Shown: positions 8,237 through 17,064 of the stretch, one piece after another
How the letters are laid out: every line of letters starts with the position of its first letter
Numbering within the stretch: the stretch's first letter is position 1
From: an uncultured Bacilli bacterium
Lineage (GTDB): Bacteria; Bacillota_I; Bacilli_A; RF39; UBA660
Direction: 5' to 3'
Assembly (NCBI GenBank): GCA_934101645.1
Contig: CAKORX010000002.1
Coordinates: 150,264-214,263 of the forward strand
Length of the DNA: 64,000 nt
Program-made: the position numbers and the translations under genes
Notes under the pieces: generated by a model
What the model saw: only the letters and a program-made list of their open reading frames with translations
What the model was told of the DNA's origin: nothing
Database searches by the model: none

Positions 8237-8722
8237 ATGAGTAAAATTTTAGTAGTATATTTTTCATATACGGGAAATACAGAAAAAATAGCAAATTTAA
8301 TTAAAGAAAAATTATCTTGTGATATTTTAAAGTTAAAACCAGTTACACCATATAGCGCAGATTATCAAACTGTAGTAGATGAGGAGCAAAAAATGGAAGG
8401 TGCAAACCATATGCCGGAAATCAAAGATATTAATATTGACTTATCTTTATATGAAACGATTATTATTGGAACTCCAGTGTGGTGGTATAAAGAGGCTCCT
8501 ATAGTAAGAACATTTTTAAATAAATATAACTTGAGTAATAAAAATATTTATATTTATGCAACCAATGCTGGATGGCTTGGCAAAACATTTAAAGAAATAG
8601 AAAAGTTATGTTCAAATTCAAAAATAAGATCAGAGATGAACATAGTTTTTGAAAGCTATAGTGATAAACTTGTTACACCTGAAACACAAATATATAGTTG
8701 GATAGATTCTATAGAAAAATAA
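8237..8722 (+). CDS. Flavodoxin
   Basis: 161 aa after AGAAGG. VVYFSYTGNTEKIANLI is the FMN phosphate-binding loop and IIGTPVWWYKEAPIVRTFL the second flavin loop with its aromatic pair. It is the third flavodoxin-type protein within 4.6 kb and is related to, but clearly different from, the one at 4987. Ten bases separate it from the Nudix gene. Confidence 0.88.
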   Translation: MSKILVVYFSYTGNTEKIANLIKEKLSCDILKLKPVTPYSADYQTVVDEEQKMEGANHMPEIKDINIDLSLYETIIIGTPVWWYKEAPIVRTFLNKYNLSNKNIYIYATNAGWLGKTFKEIEKLCSNSKIRSEMNIVFESYSDKLVTPETQIYSWIDSIEK

Positions 8723-8732
8723 GGAGAAAAAT

Positions 8733-9137
8733 ATGAATGTAGTAGGAACAATGTTTTTTAAAAATGATAGTTTATTAATTGATAAACCTAAAAAAAGACC
8801 AACATATCAAATGATTGGTGGCAAAGTTGAAGATGGTGAAAGCCCATTGCAAGCTGCAATAAGAGAGTGTCATGAGGAGCTCGGAGACAAAGCTGTATTT
8901 GATGAAAATGCTTTTGAATTAGTTATGGAGTTTGATGAAATTGCCACAAGTGATGGAGTTACCCCAATACATTTTTATGTTTTCAAATATAATGGTATAC
9001 TTAATGGCACATTATCTACATCTTTTGAAATTGAAAAATTTTTATGGTATCAATCTACAGATGGTGATGAAATTTTATCAAATACTTTAAAGCATAAAGT
9101 TGTACCATATTGTTTGGAAAGAAAACTAATTAAATGA
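8733..9137 (+). CDS. Nudix hydrolase
   Basis: 134 aa after AAGGAG. The Nudix box GGKVEDGESPLQAAIRECHE, followed by ELG, matches GX5EX7REUXEEXGU and binds Mg2+ for hydrolysis of a nucleoside diphosphate linked to another group. The N-terminal strand (MNVVGTMFFKNDSLLIDKP) is typical of MutT-like members. Substrate unknown. The next gene starts at the overlapping ATGA. Confidence 0.88.
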   Translation: MNVVGTMFFKNDSLLIDKPKKRPTYQMIGGKVEDGESPLQAAIRECHEELGDKAVFDENAFELVMEFDEIATSDGVTPIHFYVFKYNGILNGTLSTSFEIEKFLWYQSTDGDEILSNTLKHKVVPYCLERKLIK

Positions 9138-10168
9138 AAAAAATTTTACAAAAGAAAAATGCTATTGATATCATTTTTTGGGGTATTATACTTATTATTA
9201 CTTTAGTTCAGTTATGTAATGGCGGTTTTAATGTTTTTTACGAATATTTTTCAAAATATATTGGTTTTAATAATTTACCCATTAATAAATATGTAGTATT
9301 TACTTTATATTTTTTAGTTTATATTATACTAAGTATATTAGGAAATTTATTAAGTTTTTTCTATTTAACAATTATATATATAGGAGTAAAAGTTTCTCAA
9401 AGAAAATATAAAAATGAAAAAGCCGAAAAAGTAGACATAAATAATATTAATTATTATCGAGATATTATAAAAAAGTATTCTCCTGCGGTATTAAGTTATT
9501 TAGTTGATTTTACACTTACTGAAAAAGATGTTATTGCTACACTTTTAAGTCTCGAGTTAAAAGGCAAAATTGTAATACAAGATAAAATAATTATAGTGGA
9601 TGATAATATAAATAATTTGGAGGCAAATGAAGTTTTTATTTTCAGAACATTAAAAAATAAAAATTTAAAAAATATTAACATGTTAGAGTTTACAAGTACA
9701 GTCAGAGATGACGCTATAATTAATAAATTGTTAGAGAAAAAAGCAGATGTTAAAAAACATACTATAAAAACTATAATAGTTACTTTAGTTATCTTTATCC
9801 TTTCTTTTATTGGAATTGTTTTGACAATAAAATATCTTATTATTAAAGGACTAAATGATGATAAGTTAATAATTATTGGATGTATTATTTTATTTTTACT
9901 TTTAATAATTATTATTTATCTACCTATTTTTATAGCGACTTATCTTTATAATTATAAATTATTAAATAACATAGATCCATATATTAGAAATAAAGAAGGG
10001 AAAAATTTACAGATAAAACTTGAAGGATTAAAAAAATACTTAAGTGATTTTAGTAATATAAATAATAAAAAGAAAAATGAGTTAGTACTGTGGGAAGACT
10101 ATTTGATATATTCGGTTATATTTAATTTAAATACTAAAGTAATTAAAGAAATTAATTCTAAAATTTAG
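9134..10168 (+). CDS. DUF2207-like membrane protein
   Basis: 344 aa with about four membrane helices (about residues 12-30, 55-90, 212-237 and 243-270). The soluble segment between them (YSPAVLSYLVDFTLTEKDVIATLLSLELKGKI) resembles the winged-helix-like part seen in DUF2207 membrane proteins. The big N-terminal extracytoplasmic domain of classic DUF2207 proteins is missing. Function unknown. It overlaps the Nudix stop by four bases. Confidence 0.6.
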   Translation: MKKILQKKNAIDIIFWGIILIITLVQLCNGGFNVFYEYFSKYIGFNNLPINKYVVFTLYFLVYIILSILGNLLSFFYLTIIYIGVKVSQRKYKNEKAEKVDINNINYYRDIIKKYSPAVLSYLVDFTLTEKDVIATLLSLELKGKIVIQDKIIIVDDNINNLEANEVFIFRTLKNKNLKNINMLEFTSTVRDDAIINKLLEKKADVKKHTIKTIIVTLVIFILSFIGIVLTIKYLIIKGLNDDKLIIIGCIILFLLLIIIIYLPIFIATYLYNYKLLNNIDPYIRNKEGKNLQIKLEGLKKYLSDFSNINNKKKNELVLWEDYLIYSVIFNLNTKVIKEINSKI

Positions 10169-10169
10169 A

Positions 10170-10199
10170 ATCAAGATTACCCCAAACTTGATATTTTTC
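10170..10199 (+). terminator. Rho-independent terminator
   Basis: ATCAAG (10170-10175) pairs with CTTGAT (10187-10192), followed by ATTTTTCT. It ends the 8.2-10.2 kb transcript. Confidence 0.65.
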
Positions 10200-10216
10200 T
10201 ATTTATATGCTATAAT
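10188..10216 (+). promoter_or_regulatory. Sigma-A-type promoter of the J-domain gene
   Basis: TTGATA (10188-10193), 17-bp spacer, TATAAT (10211-10216). Transcription would start near 10223, giving a leader of about 78 nt before the gene at 10301. Confidence 0.75.
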
Positions 10217-10262
10217 TTTTATATCAATTAAGCAATGGGTGTTGCAAGGAATAAAATTAAGG

Positions 10263-10289
10263 CTCATTGTATTGTCAATGAGTTTTTTT
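10263..10289 (+). terminator. Terminator-like hairpin in the leader of the J-domain gene
   Basis: CTCATTG (10263-10269) pairs perfectly with CAATGAG (10276-10282) and is followed by seven Ts, between the promoter and the GGGGG Shine-Dalgarno. Because the upstream gene already has its own terminator, this one probably acts as an attenuator. CAATG at 10234 could pair with CATTG of the stem as an alternative fold, and GCAA..TTGC (10233-10246) makes a small 5' hairpin. No known riboswitch class is recognised. Confidence 0.55.
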
Positions 10290-10300
10290 AGGGGGTTATT

Positions 10301-11809
10301 ATGGATTTTGCTGAAGCGCTAAGTCTATTTGGATTTACTGGTAATTTTACCGAAGAAAATTTAAGAAGAAAATACTTAGAACTTTCAAAAAAATATCATC
10401 CAGATATTGGCGGTAATGATGAAATGATGAAAAATATTAATGCCGCTTATGATATATTAAAAGGTAGAACATTTAATTATGATTTATCTTATTTTGATAG
10501 TTTAAAAGAAAAATTAAAAAAATTTGTAAGTAAAAGTTTTTATGAACCAGGGACTATTGAATATGAATATGTTATTAAAATAAATCAAATTGTAAATTCA
10601 TTTACTTTTAATTCTGATAAAAAAGCCTTAAATACCTCTTATAATCATATTTTATCAAGAATTAATGATACGTTAATAGAATATAGAACAAAAGTTTTGA
10701 CTAATGTTCCTGAAAAGTTTGTGAGAAAATATGATAGTAACATAGTTGATTTTATTGATGATTTTATAAAAAAGATGAAGAATATTAAAAAATCTTATGA
10801 TGAGATGGAAAAAGCATTAGATGATGTAATTCAATCATTAATTGCAAATGTGGATGCTAGTATGTTAGAAAAGATTTCTAATATGAAAAATAGCACATTA
10901 AACGATATTATTGATAATAAGATCAGTTTAGAAGATGGTGCTAATCGTCTTCGCTGTGAAATAATGACTATGATTATGCAAAGTGAAGAGTTAGATAAAG
11001 CTATTGAAGAAACTTATCACATTTTATTAGATAATTTTAATGCTAGAATGATAGAACTTAAAACTTTTGATAATAACCAAATACTACTTTTATTAAATGC
11101 TTTTAAAACTGCTTTAGAAAAACTTCAACTTGTTAAAGATAAAAAACTAGGAAAAGAAATTTTGCCGGAACTTAAAGCTTTAGATATTAAAACTAAATTT
11201 GACTTTGCATATGCTAATAATGAAAAGAAAACTATAGTTAGTAGCGATGACGAAATTACAGTGAATGATAATTATGAAATTTTTATAACAAGAGATGCAA
11301 ATGCTAATGAACCTGAATTTGTTATAAAAGTGGCTGAATTTTCATTTGGTGGAAATGAAGATGATAAGGAAATACATTATTTAAAAAAACGTTTAAGCTA
11401 TTCGAAAACTGTTGTAGATAAAACTATGATATCTAAAAAATCATTTTATGAAAAATATATGAGCATAGATGAATACCTTGGTAATGCTGAATTTGTTAAT
11501 AAATCTTATAAAGATTACTATGGAAATAAAAGACTAGTTCTTTATATGCTTGATAATACTATTATTTACATAACTAATAATGGTGAAGGTTTTATATCAG
11601 TTTGTAGAAAATGTGATTTAGGAGTATTAAATAAATCCGATTATTATCCACATGTGTATGCTTCGAAATATGAAGCAATGAGCATATTAAAAAAAGATAT
11701 ATATGAAGATTTTAAAAAATATCTTGGTGATCGCAGCTGGTTTATAGATAAAAATGATAAAAAGAATAAGGTTCAAGAAACTCCGAATGATGGAAGAAAA
11801 GGAAGATAA
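10301..11809 (+). CDS. J-domain (DnaJ-like) protein
   Basis: 502 aa. The N-terminal 55 residues are a J domain with the HPD tripeptide at 33-35 (KKYHPDIGGNDEMMKNINAAYDIL), the signature that stimulates the ATPase of DnaK-type Hsp70. It lacks the Gly/Phe-rich and zinc-finger regions of DnaJ. The remaining 440 residues are mostly helical and charged, with coiled-coil-like stretches around 140-290, and are not recognised. It is probably a specialised co-chaperone. It is preceded by a strong promoter and a possible attenuator and followed by a terminator, so it stands alone. Confidence 0.8.
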   Translation: MDFAEALSLFGFTGNFTEENLRRKYLELSKKYHPDIGGNDEMMKNINAAYDILKGRTFNYDLSYFDSLKEKLKKFVSKSFYEPGTIEYEYVIKINQIVNSFTFNSDKKALNTSYNHILSRINDTLIEYRTKVLTNVPEKFVRKYDSNIVDFIDDFIKKMKNIKKSYDEMEKALDDVIQSLIANVDASMLEKISNMKNSTLNDIIDNKISLEDGANRLRCEIMTMIMQSEELDKAIEETYHILLDNFNARMIELKTFDNNQILLLLNAFKTALEKLQLVKDKKLGKEILPELKALDIKTKFDFAYANNEKKTIVSSDDEITVNDNYEIFITRDANANEPEFVIKVAEFSFGGNEDDKEIHYLKKRLSYSKTVVDKTMISKKSFYEKYMSIDEYLGNAEFVNKSYKDYYGNKRLVLYMLDNTIIYITNNGEGFISVCRKCDLGVLNKSDYYPHVYASKYEAMSILKKDIYEDFKKYLGDRSWFIDKNDKKNKVQETPNDGRKGR

Positions 11810-11828
11810 GTAATTATTTTCCTTTTTT
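11797..11828 (+). terminator. Terminator after the J-domain gene
   Basis: AAAAGGAA (11797-11804) pairs with TTCCTTTT (11819-11826), with a T-run. The stem includes the last codons of the gene. Confidence 0.6.
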
Positions 11829-11861
11829 TATTGTTCTATAAATGATTTTTTAGTAAAAAAA

Positions 11862-11870
11862 TGTTATACT
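11862..11870 (+). promoter_or_regulatory. Extended -10 promoter of the nitroreductase gene
   Basis: TGTTATACT is an extended -10 (TGn-TATACT) with no clear -35. Transcription would start near 11877, about 30 nt before the start codon. Confidence 0.5.
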
Positions 11871-11908
11871 AAATGTTATATGATATAAATAATGAAAGGA
11901 AGATTTTT

Positions 11909-12430
11909 ATGAATGAAATAATTAAAAACTTAATAGAAAGAAGAAGCTGCAGAAATTATAAAAATGAGCAAATAAAAGATGAAGAATTATACGAAATATT
12001 AAAGGCTGGTATGTATGCTCCATCAGGAATGGGAATGCAATCAGCAAAAATGGTAGTAATGCAAGATAAAGAAACAATTAAAACATTAGCAAAATTAAAT
12101 GCTTCAGTTATGGGAAAAGATGTAGATTCCTTTTATTCAGCTCCAACTATAATTGTGGTTTTAGCCGATAAAACAAAACACACATATATAGAGGATGGAA
12201 GTTTAGTTTTAGGAAATTTAATGAATGCAGCACATAGCTTAGGAATTGGTTCTTGTTGGATTCATAGAGCTAAAGAAGAACTTGAAACTGATGAAGGAAA
12301 AGAACTTTTAAAAAAATGGGGTATTTCTGATAATTATGTGGGAATTGGCCATTGCATTTTAGGCTATCCAAATGGCATGCTTCCACCTGCTAAACCAAGA
12401 AAAGAAGATTATATAAAAATAATCAGATAA
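11909..12430 (+). CDS. Nitroreductase family protein
   Basis: 173 aa. The start at 11909 follows GAAAGGA; the longer ORF beginning at 11873 has no ribosome-binding site. RRSCRNYKNEQI with the Arg-Ser pair for FMN phosphate and GMYAPSGMGMQSAKMVV are the FMN-binding signatures, and HSLGIGSCWIHRA is the second conserved block. Members reduce nitro compounds, quinones or flavins with NAD(P)H. It may be co-transcribed with the small gene 12 bases downstream. Confidence 0.9.
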   Translation: MNEIIKNLIERRSCRNYKNEQIKDEELYEILKAGMYAPSGMGMQSAKMVVMQDKETIKTLAKLNASVMGKDVDSFYSAPTIIVVLADKTKHTYIEDGSLVLGNLMNAAHSLGIGSCWIHRAKEELETDEGKELLKKWGISDNYVGIGHCILGYPNGMLPPAKPRKEDYIKIIR

Positions 12431-12442
12431 AAACTGGAGGCG

Positions 12443-12757
12443 ATGAAAATAAATTATTTACTATTTTTTATTATAATAATTTTTTGCTGCATTATAATGC
12501 CAAGAAATAAATTGTATTTAGGAATAATTAAAAGAAAGAAGAAAGGAGATAAAAGAAAAATGCCACAAGAATTAATGAAAGAATTTATAGGAAAAATGTG
12601 TACAATTATATTATTTAATGAATCTTTTGGAGTAACAGGCAAAATAGTTGCTATGGAAGGTAATTGGATAAAAATCGAAGAAAAAAATAAAGTGCGTTTA
12701 ATTAATGGCGATATGATAAGGGATATATCGATATTACCTGATAAAAAACAAAAATAA
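12443..12757 (+). CDS. Small conserved protein (DUF6897-like) with N-terminal hydrophobic segment
   Basis: 104 aa as read. GGAGG ends only two bases before ATG 12443, while the second start at 12560 (MPQELMKEFIGK) follows GAAAGGAG. Residues 40-104, ending RLINGDMIRDISILP, form a small beta-barrel-like domain that recalls a conserved clostridial family of about 65 aa. The extra N-terminus is one hydrophobic helix. Either a membrane-anchored form is made, or the true start is 12560. Confidence 0.6.
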   Translation: MKINYLLFFIIIIFCCIIMPRNKLYLGIIKRKKKGDKRKMPQELMKEFIGKMCTIILFNESFGVTGKIVAMEGNWIKIEEKNKVRLINGDMIRDISILPDKKQK

Positions 12758-12790
12758 AATAATGAGTAATTATTTGTAAAATTCAAAGAA

Positions 12791-12814
12791 AAAGGTACTT
12801 AAGTATCTTTTTTT
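12791..12814 (+). terminator. Rho-independent terminator
   Basis: AAAGGTACTT (12791-12800) pairs with AAGTATCTTT (12801-12810), with one G-U pair and a T-run. TATACT at 12822-12827 may be the -10 of the next gene. Confidence 0.7.
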
Positions 12815-12847
12815 ATGCTATTATACTTATTAGTATAGGAGTTTTGT

Positions 12848-13870
12848 ATGAATTTAGATCAAATAAAAATAAAAATAAAATCAAAATATTTTTCTAATGG
12901 AGCATTTACTTTAGTAACTATTTTGGGTATCATTGGTGCAGCACTAATTTATTTCCCATTAAAAAATATTTCTAATAATTATTCGTCTGGATTTATAGTC
13001 CCAATTATTGTAGGAATTTTCTTTACTTTATTATCATTATATTGCTGGCTACTTTATTTTTTGAATATTATTTTAAAACCTCATAAAGAAGTTTTGTATC
13101 TAAAAAAAGACAAACATATAGATATTTATTTTGTTGATAGAAAAGGTAAAAAATATAATTATGATTTTGGTTATGGTACTTTAGAAGAAGGCTATTATAT
13201 TGTTTTAAAAACGCATGATTATATTTATGATGTCTTAGAAAAGACTAATGATGGCTGGCCAATAAAAGAAAAAAATAAGTATTTTTCTAATTTGTATACC
13301 ACTATGGGAAATTATGAAGGCGTACTATTACTTCCCATTGTTTATTTAGCACTTGTCATCGGAATAATTCTATTTATAAAGGGAAACGTACCCGAAAAAC
13401 TTCCTTCAATCTTAATTATCGTAGGTTCTTCATATGTAATAATTTATGATTTAATATATAAAATAAAATTAAAAAAGTCATCTGGCCAAGCGGATGATAT
13501 TAATTTAGTAAAGTTTTCTAATATAATGCAAAAAATAACTTCAGTTATACCAGCAATGGTTATTTGTATAATATTTTCAATAATTTATATTAAGTTAAAG
13601 GAATTTATATTTAGAATAATATTTTTACCATTTTTGTTCTGTGGGTACTGCACTTTAGGCTACTATTTAGCTATAGCATTTCAAAATCAAAGATTAAAAA
13701 AAAGCTTTTTAAAAATGTATTTAGTAATATTTTTAATATACTGGTTTGGTGTATTAATTATAGCAACTATATCTTCAATTGTTCAAAAACAAAGTGAGAT
13801 GATTATATTTTCAGTTCCATTTTGGTTAGTTGGAATTTATGTAGCATATAAAAGCTTTGTTAAAAAATAA
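12848..13870 (+). CDS. Multi-pass membrane protein, function unknown
   Basis: 340 aa after TATAGGAG. Hydrophobic segments lie at about 18-36, 46-75, 160-180, 185-203, 232-250, 255-280, 290-312 and 318-335. A soluble stretch of about 85 residues (80-155) sits after the second helix and contains a beta-rich KYNYDFGYGTLEEGYYI segment. No family recognised. It is single, with a terminator before and an AT-rich gap after. Confidence 0.6.
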   Translation: MNLDQIKIKIKSKYFSNGAFTLVTILGIIGAALIYFPLKNISNNYSSGFIVPIIVGIFFTLLSLYCWLLYFLNIILKPHKEVLYLKKDKHIDIYFVDRKGKKYNYDFGYGTLEEGYYIVLKTHDYIYDVLEKTNDGWPIKEKNKYFSNLYTTMGNYEGVLLLPIVYLALVIGIILFIKGNVPEKLPSILIIVGSSYVIIYDLIYKIKLKKSSGQADDINLVKFSNIMQKITSVIPAMVICIIFSIIYIKLKEFIFRIIFLPFLFCGYCTLGYYLAIAFQNQRLKKSFLKMYLVIFLIYWFGVLIIATISSIVQKQSEMIIFSVPFWLVGIYVAYKSFVKK

Positions 13871-14036
13871 TGAACTATTATGCCTTTTTAAATGTATTAA
13901 ACCATGCTATAATGTTCAAGGGTAAAGAAATATAATATGATAGAGTATTATTAAAAGTGGAAATTAACTTTTAGGATGAATAAGTGTTAATACTATTTTA
14001 TAAAAAATATTTATAATGATTCAATAGGAGGCGAGG

Positions 14037-14865
14037 GTGAAAAAAATCGAAAATAAATATACTAATAGTATTTTTGAAAACATTAAACATACTGATGAAC
14101 AAGGCAATGAGTTTTGGTATGCACGTGAATTACAAAAAACGTTAGAATATAAGGACTGGAGAAATTTTCAAAAAGTAATAGATAAAGCGATAATATCTGC
14201 AAAAAATAGTATTTCATATGAAAATGATTGGGTTGTTGAGTTCAACAAGCCAATAAAGACTGGTAAAGGCAAAGAGGAATTTATTAAAGATTATAAATTA
14301 TCAAGATATATATGTTATTTGATAGTTCAAAATGCAGATTCTAACAAAGAAGTTGTTGCTTTAGGTCAAACATATTTTGCAGTTCAAACGAGAAAACAAG
14401 AAATAACTGAGCAAGAATATGATTTATTATCAGATGATGAAAAAAGATTTTATCAAAGAAGGTTAACAAAAAAGAAATTATACATTACAAAAAATTGCGT
14501 TTGCTGCTGGTGTTAAAAATATGGCTGAGTTTCATAATGCTGGATATAAAGGGTTATATAATGGTGAAGCCGCTGATGATATTTTTAAAAGAAAAAAATT
14601 AAAATATAGAGAAGATATTTTGGATAACATGAATGAAGATGAACTAGTTGCTAATTTATTTAGAATAAATCAAACAAAACAAAGACTTATAAGAGATAAA
14701 GTACAAGGTGAAAAAGAGGCTAGAAATGTACATTATGATGTTGGCAAAAAAGTTAGAAAATCAATTGCCGATATTGGTGGTATGATGTCTGAAAAAATGC
14801 CAACACCTAAAAAGAGTTTGAAAAAACTAGAAAAAGAAAACATTAGAAATAAAAGAATAAAATAA
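14037..14865 (+). pseudogene. dinD: DNA-damage-inducible protein D (DinD), frameshifted
   Basis: GTG 14037 follows AGGAGGCGAGG. The first frame gives the BRO-N-like N-terminus (WYARELQKTLEYKDWRNF, LSRYICYLIVQNADSNKEVV, GQTYFAVQTRKQE) and stops at 14516; the rest (EFHNAGYKGLYNG, DELVANLFRINQTKQRL, HYDVGKKVRKSI, ELPTP-like end) is in the +1 frame to 14865. Frames join exactly at an A6 run (14468-14473): with five As the sequence reads LTKRNYTLQKIAFAAGVKN, matching DinD. So one A is extra, through mutation, phase variation or sequencing error. In E. coli DinD is SOS-induced and inhibits RecA. The 166 bases before it show no gene and no clear LexA box. Confidence 0.85.
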
Positions 14866-14951
14866 ATTTTTAAATAATAAATTGTAAAATTAAATTACTT
14901 GTTATGAACTGAAACATGTGATACTGTAAGATAAAACTGAAAGGAATTAGT

Positions 14952-15437
14952 ATGATAAATAGGATTTTAATGGAACTGTATGATGAGTATGAAAAGGGTA
15001 ATATAAAAAATTTAATAGAATTTGTTAATAAAACTTTTCCTTCCGATGGAACTGATAGATTTTTTATTGGTTGTGTACTAATATTATTTTCAAGAGGTGG
15101 CTACAAATCTAGATATAATATGACAAGAGAAAATTTACTAGACATCGTTAAGTCAGCAAAAGAAAAAGCGGGTTCAACTAATCTTTTGGCTTTATATATT
15201 GAAAGGATAAATACCAAAAAAGGCATAAATAAATATTTAAATGATATTGTTAATGGTAATAAAATAGATGAATATGCTGATTTAGTTATTGAATATTTAG
15301 AACAATTTAAACCAAGTTTTATATATGAAATAAAAAATAATAAAAATTATGCAAAATATATACAAAATGATGCACTTGATAAAAATAACATTGTTGAAAA
15401 AAATGACGTTGATAATTTTTTAATGAAACAAGAATGA
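14952..15437 (+). CDS. Hypothetical protein between dinD and rhuM
   Basis: 161 aa after AAAGGAA. Soluble and predicted all-helical, rich in Asn/Lys/Ile, with SDGTDRFFIGCVLILFSRGGYKSR in its first half as the most distinctive segment. I do not recognise it. Its stop lies upstream of the RhuM start in an ATGA arrangement, and it sits among genes that often travel in genomic islands (DinD, RhuM), so a defence or mobile-element role is conceivable but unsupported. Confidence 0.55.
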   Translation: MINRILMELYDEYEKGNIKNLIEFVNKTFPSDGTDRFFIGCVLILFSRGGYKSRYNMTRENLLDIVKSAKEKAGSTNLLALYIERINTKKGINKYLNDIVNGNKIDEYADLVIEYLEQFKPSFIYEIKNNKNYAKYIQNDALDKNNIVEKNDVDNFLMKQE

Positions 15438-15472
15438 TAGAATATGAAAAACTAAAGGAAAAGGAAGCATTG

Positions 15473-16204
15473 ATGGAAGAGAATAAATTAATTATATATA
15501 AAAATAATGAAGGCGATATTGTAGTAGATGCTATATATAAAGATGAAACATTATGGTTAACTCAAAAAGGTATGTCAAAAGTATTTGAAGTTGGTGTACC
15601 AGCAATATCTAAGCATTTGAAAAATGTGTTTGAAGAAAAAGAATTAGATAGAAGTTCAGTTGTTTCCAAAATGGAAATAACTGCAGAAGACGGCAAGAAT
15701 TATAATACGGAAGTCTATAATCTAGATGCCATAATTGCTGTTGGATATAGAGTTAACTCTAAAAAAGCAACCGAATTTAGAATATGGTCTACAAAAATAT
15801 TAAAAGAATATTTGACTAAAGGTTTTGCTTTAAACGATGAACGTTTTATAAATGGAAATAAATATGATGCGAAATATTTTGATGAATTATTAGAACGCAT
15901 TAAAATAATTAGAGTAAGTGAAAGAATGGCATATCAAAAAATCACTGATTTATTTATTGCAACAGCAGCAGACTACAATTCTAAATCGGATGATGCTTAT
16001 ACCTTTTTTAAAATAGTTCAAAATAAGCTACACTTTGCTATAAGCGGACATACTGCTGCAGAACTTATTTTTGAAAGAGCAAATTCAAAAAAGAAGCATA
16101 TGGGATTAACTAGTTGGAAAAATTCTCCAGATGGTTTAATATATAAATATGATGCGATTATTGCAAAGAATTATTTAAGTGAAAATAAAGGTGATAAAGA
16201 ATGA
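15473..16204 (+). CDS. rhuM: RhuM family protein
   Basis: 243 aa. ATG 15473 follows AAGGAAG and gives the usual N-terminus (ENKLIIYKNNEGDIVVDA); ATG 15434 in frame would add 13 residues. The DNA-binding-like half (TLWLTQKGMSKVFEVGVPAISKHL), YNLDAIIAVGYRVNSKKATEFRIW and the C-terminal HTAAELIFERANSKKKHMGLTSW are characteristic of RhuM. Named after a Salmonella pathogenicity-island gene, RhuM proteins occur in islands and near type I restriction systems; their biochemical role is unknown. Its stop overlaps the rbgA start. Confidence 0.88.
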   Translation: MEENKLIIYKNNEGDIVVDAIYKDETLWLTQKGMSKVFEVGVPAISKHLKNVFEEKELDRSSVVSKMEITAEDGKNYNTEVYNLDAIIAVGYRVNSKKATEFRIWSTKILKEYLTKGFALNDERFINGNKYDAKYFDELLERIKIIRVSERMAYQKITDLFIATAADYNSKSDDAYTFFKIVQNKLHFAISGHTAAELIFERANSKKKHMGLTSWKNSPDGLIYKYDAIIAKNYLSENKGDKE

Positions 16205-17064
16205 ATAATGAAAATAAAACAAATATAAATTATTATCCAGGACATATGGCTAAAACGAAAAGACAAATATTAGAAAATATTAATTTAATAGATATAGTAT
16301 ATGTGGTTGTTGATGCAAGATGCCCGGTATCTACTATGATAAAAGATGTAAATGAAATTATAAAAAATAAAACGAAAATTTTAGTTATGACAAAAAAGGA
16401 TTTATGTGATGAGAAAAAAACTAATTATTTCGTTGATTTTTATAAAAAAGCTGGTTACAAAGTTTTACTTCTTGATTTAAAGAATAACAAAGATTTTAAA
16501 AAATTATTTGATATTACAAAAAAATGTACATCATATATTCAGAAAAAAAGAAAAGCTAAAGGTTTAAGAGAAAAAGAAATTAAAGCTCTAGTAATAGGAA
16601 TTCCAAATGTTGGCAAATCTACACTAATTAATAATATGGTTGGTAAAAAAGTTCAAAATGTCGGTAATAAGCCTGGAGTTACAAAAAATCTTAATTTTCT
16701 CCCAACTAAATATGGCATAACTTTACTTGATACTCCGGGAATATTATGGCCTAAACTTGATAATACTTACCAGGCTTATAATATGGCTATGATTGGATCG
16801 ATAAAAAAAGAAGTATTAAATATTAGTGATGTTGGCATGCATATAATTGATTTTTATATAAAAAACTGTCCAAATATTTTAAAAGATGTTTATGACATTG
16901 AAAGTAGTGATACCTATGAAGTATTTGATATTCTTTCTAAAAAGTGGGGTTTTACAAAAAATAATGAAACAGACTTTGCAAAAGTTAGTGAAAGATTATA
17001 TAATGATATTATAAATGGCAAGATAAGAGGTATTACATTAGATGAAAAAGAAGGAATTAATTAA
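16201..17064 (+). CDS. rbgA: Ribosome biogenesis GTPase RbgA (YlqF)
   Basis: 287 aa. A circularly permuted GTPase: the G4 motif TKKD (64-67) comes before the P-loop GIPNVGKS (133-140) and the G3 DTPG. The N-terminal YYPGHMAKTKRQI segment is the RbgA hallmark. It helps mature the 50S subunit late in assembly in the cytoplasm. Expected length is about 282 aa. It starts within the RhuM stop (ATGA) after AAAGGTGA and overlaps rnhB by 23 bases; rbgA-rnhB is also the B. subtilis order. Confidence 0.95.
   Translation: MNNENKTNINYYPGHMAKTKRQILENINLIDIVYVVVDARCPVSTMIKDVNEIIKNKTKILVMTKKDLCDEKKTNYFVDFYKKAGYKVLLLDLKNNKDFKKLFDITKKCTSYIQKKRKAKGLREKEIKALVIGIPNVGKSTLINNMVGKKVQNVGNKPGVTKNLNFLPTKYGITLLDTPGILWPKLDNTYQAYNMAMIGSIKKEVLNISDVGMHIIDFYIKNCPNILKDVYDIESSDTYEVFDILSKKWGFTKNNETDFAKVSERLYNDIINGKIRGITLDEKEGIN

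Noticed and set aside
10223..10300. A named riboswitch in the J-domain gene leader
   Set aside because: The leader is short and I could not match it to any known aptamer consensus; only the terminator-like hairpin is supported.
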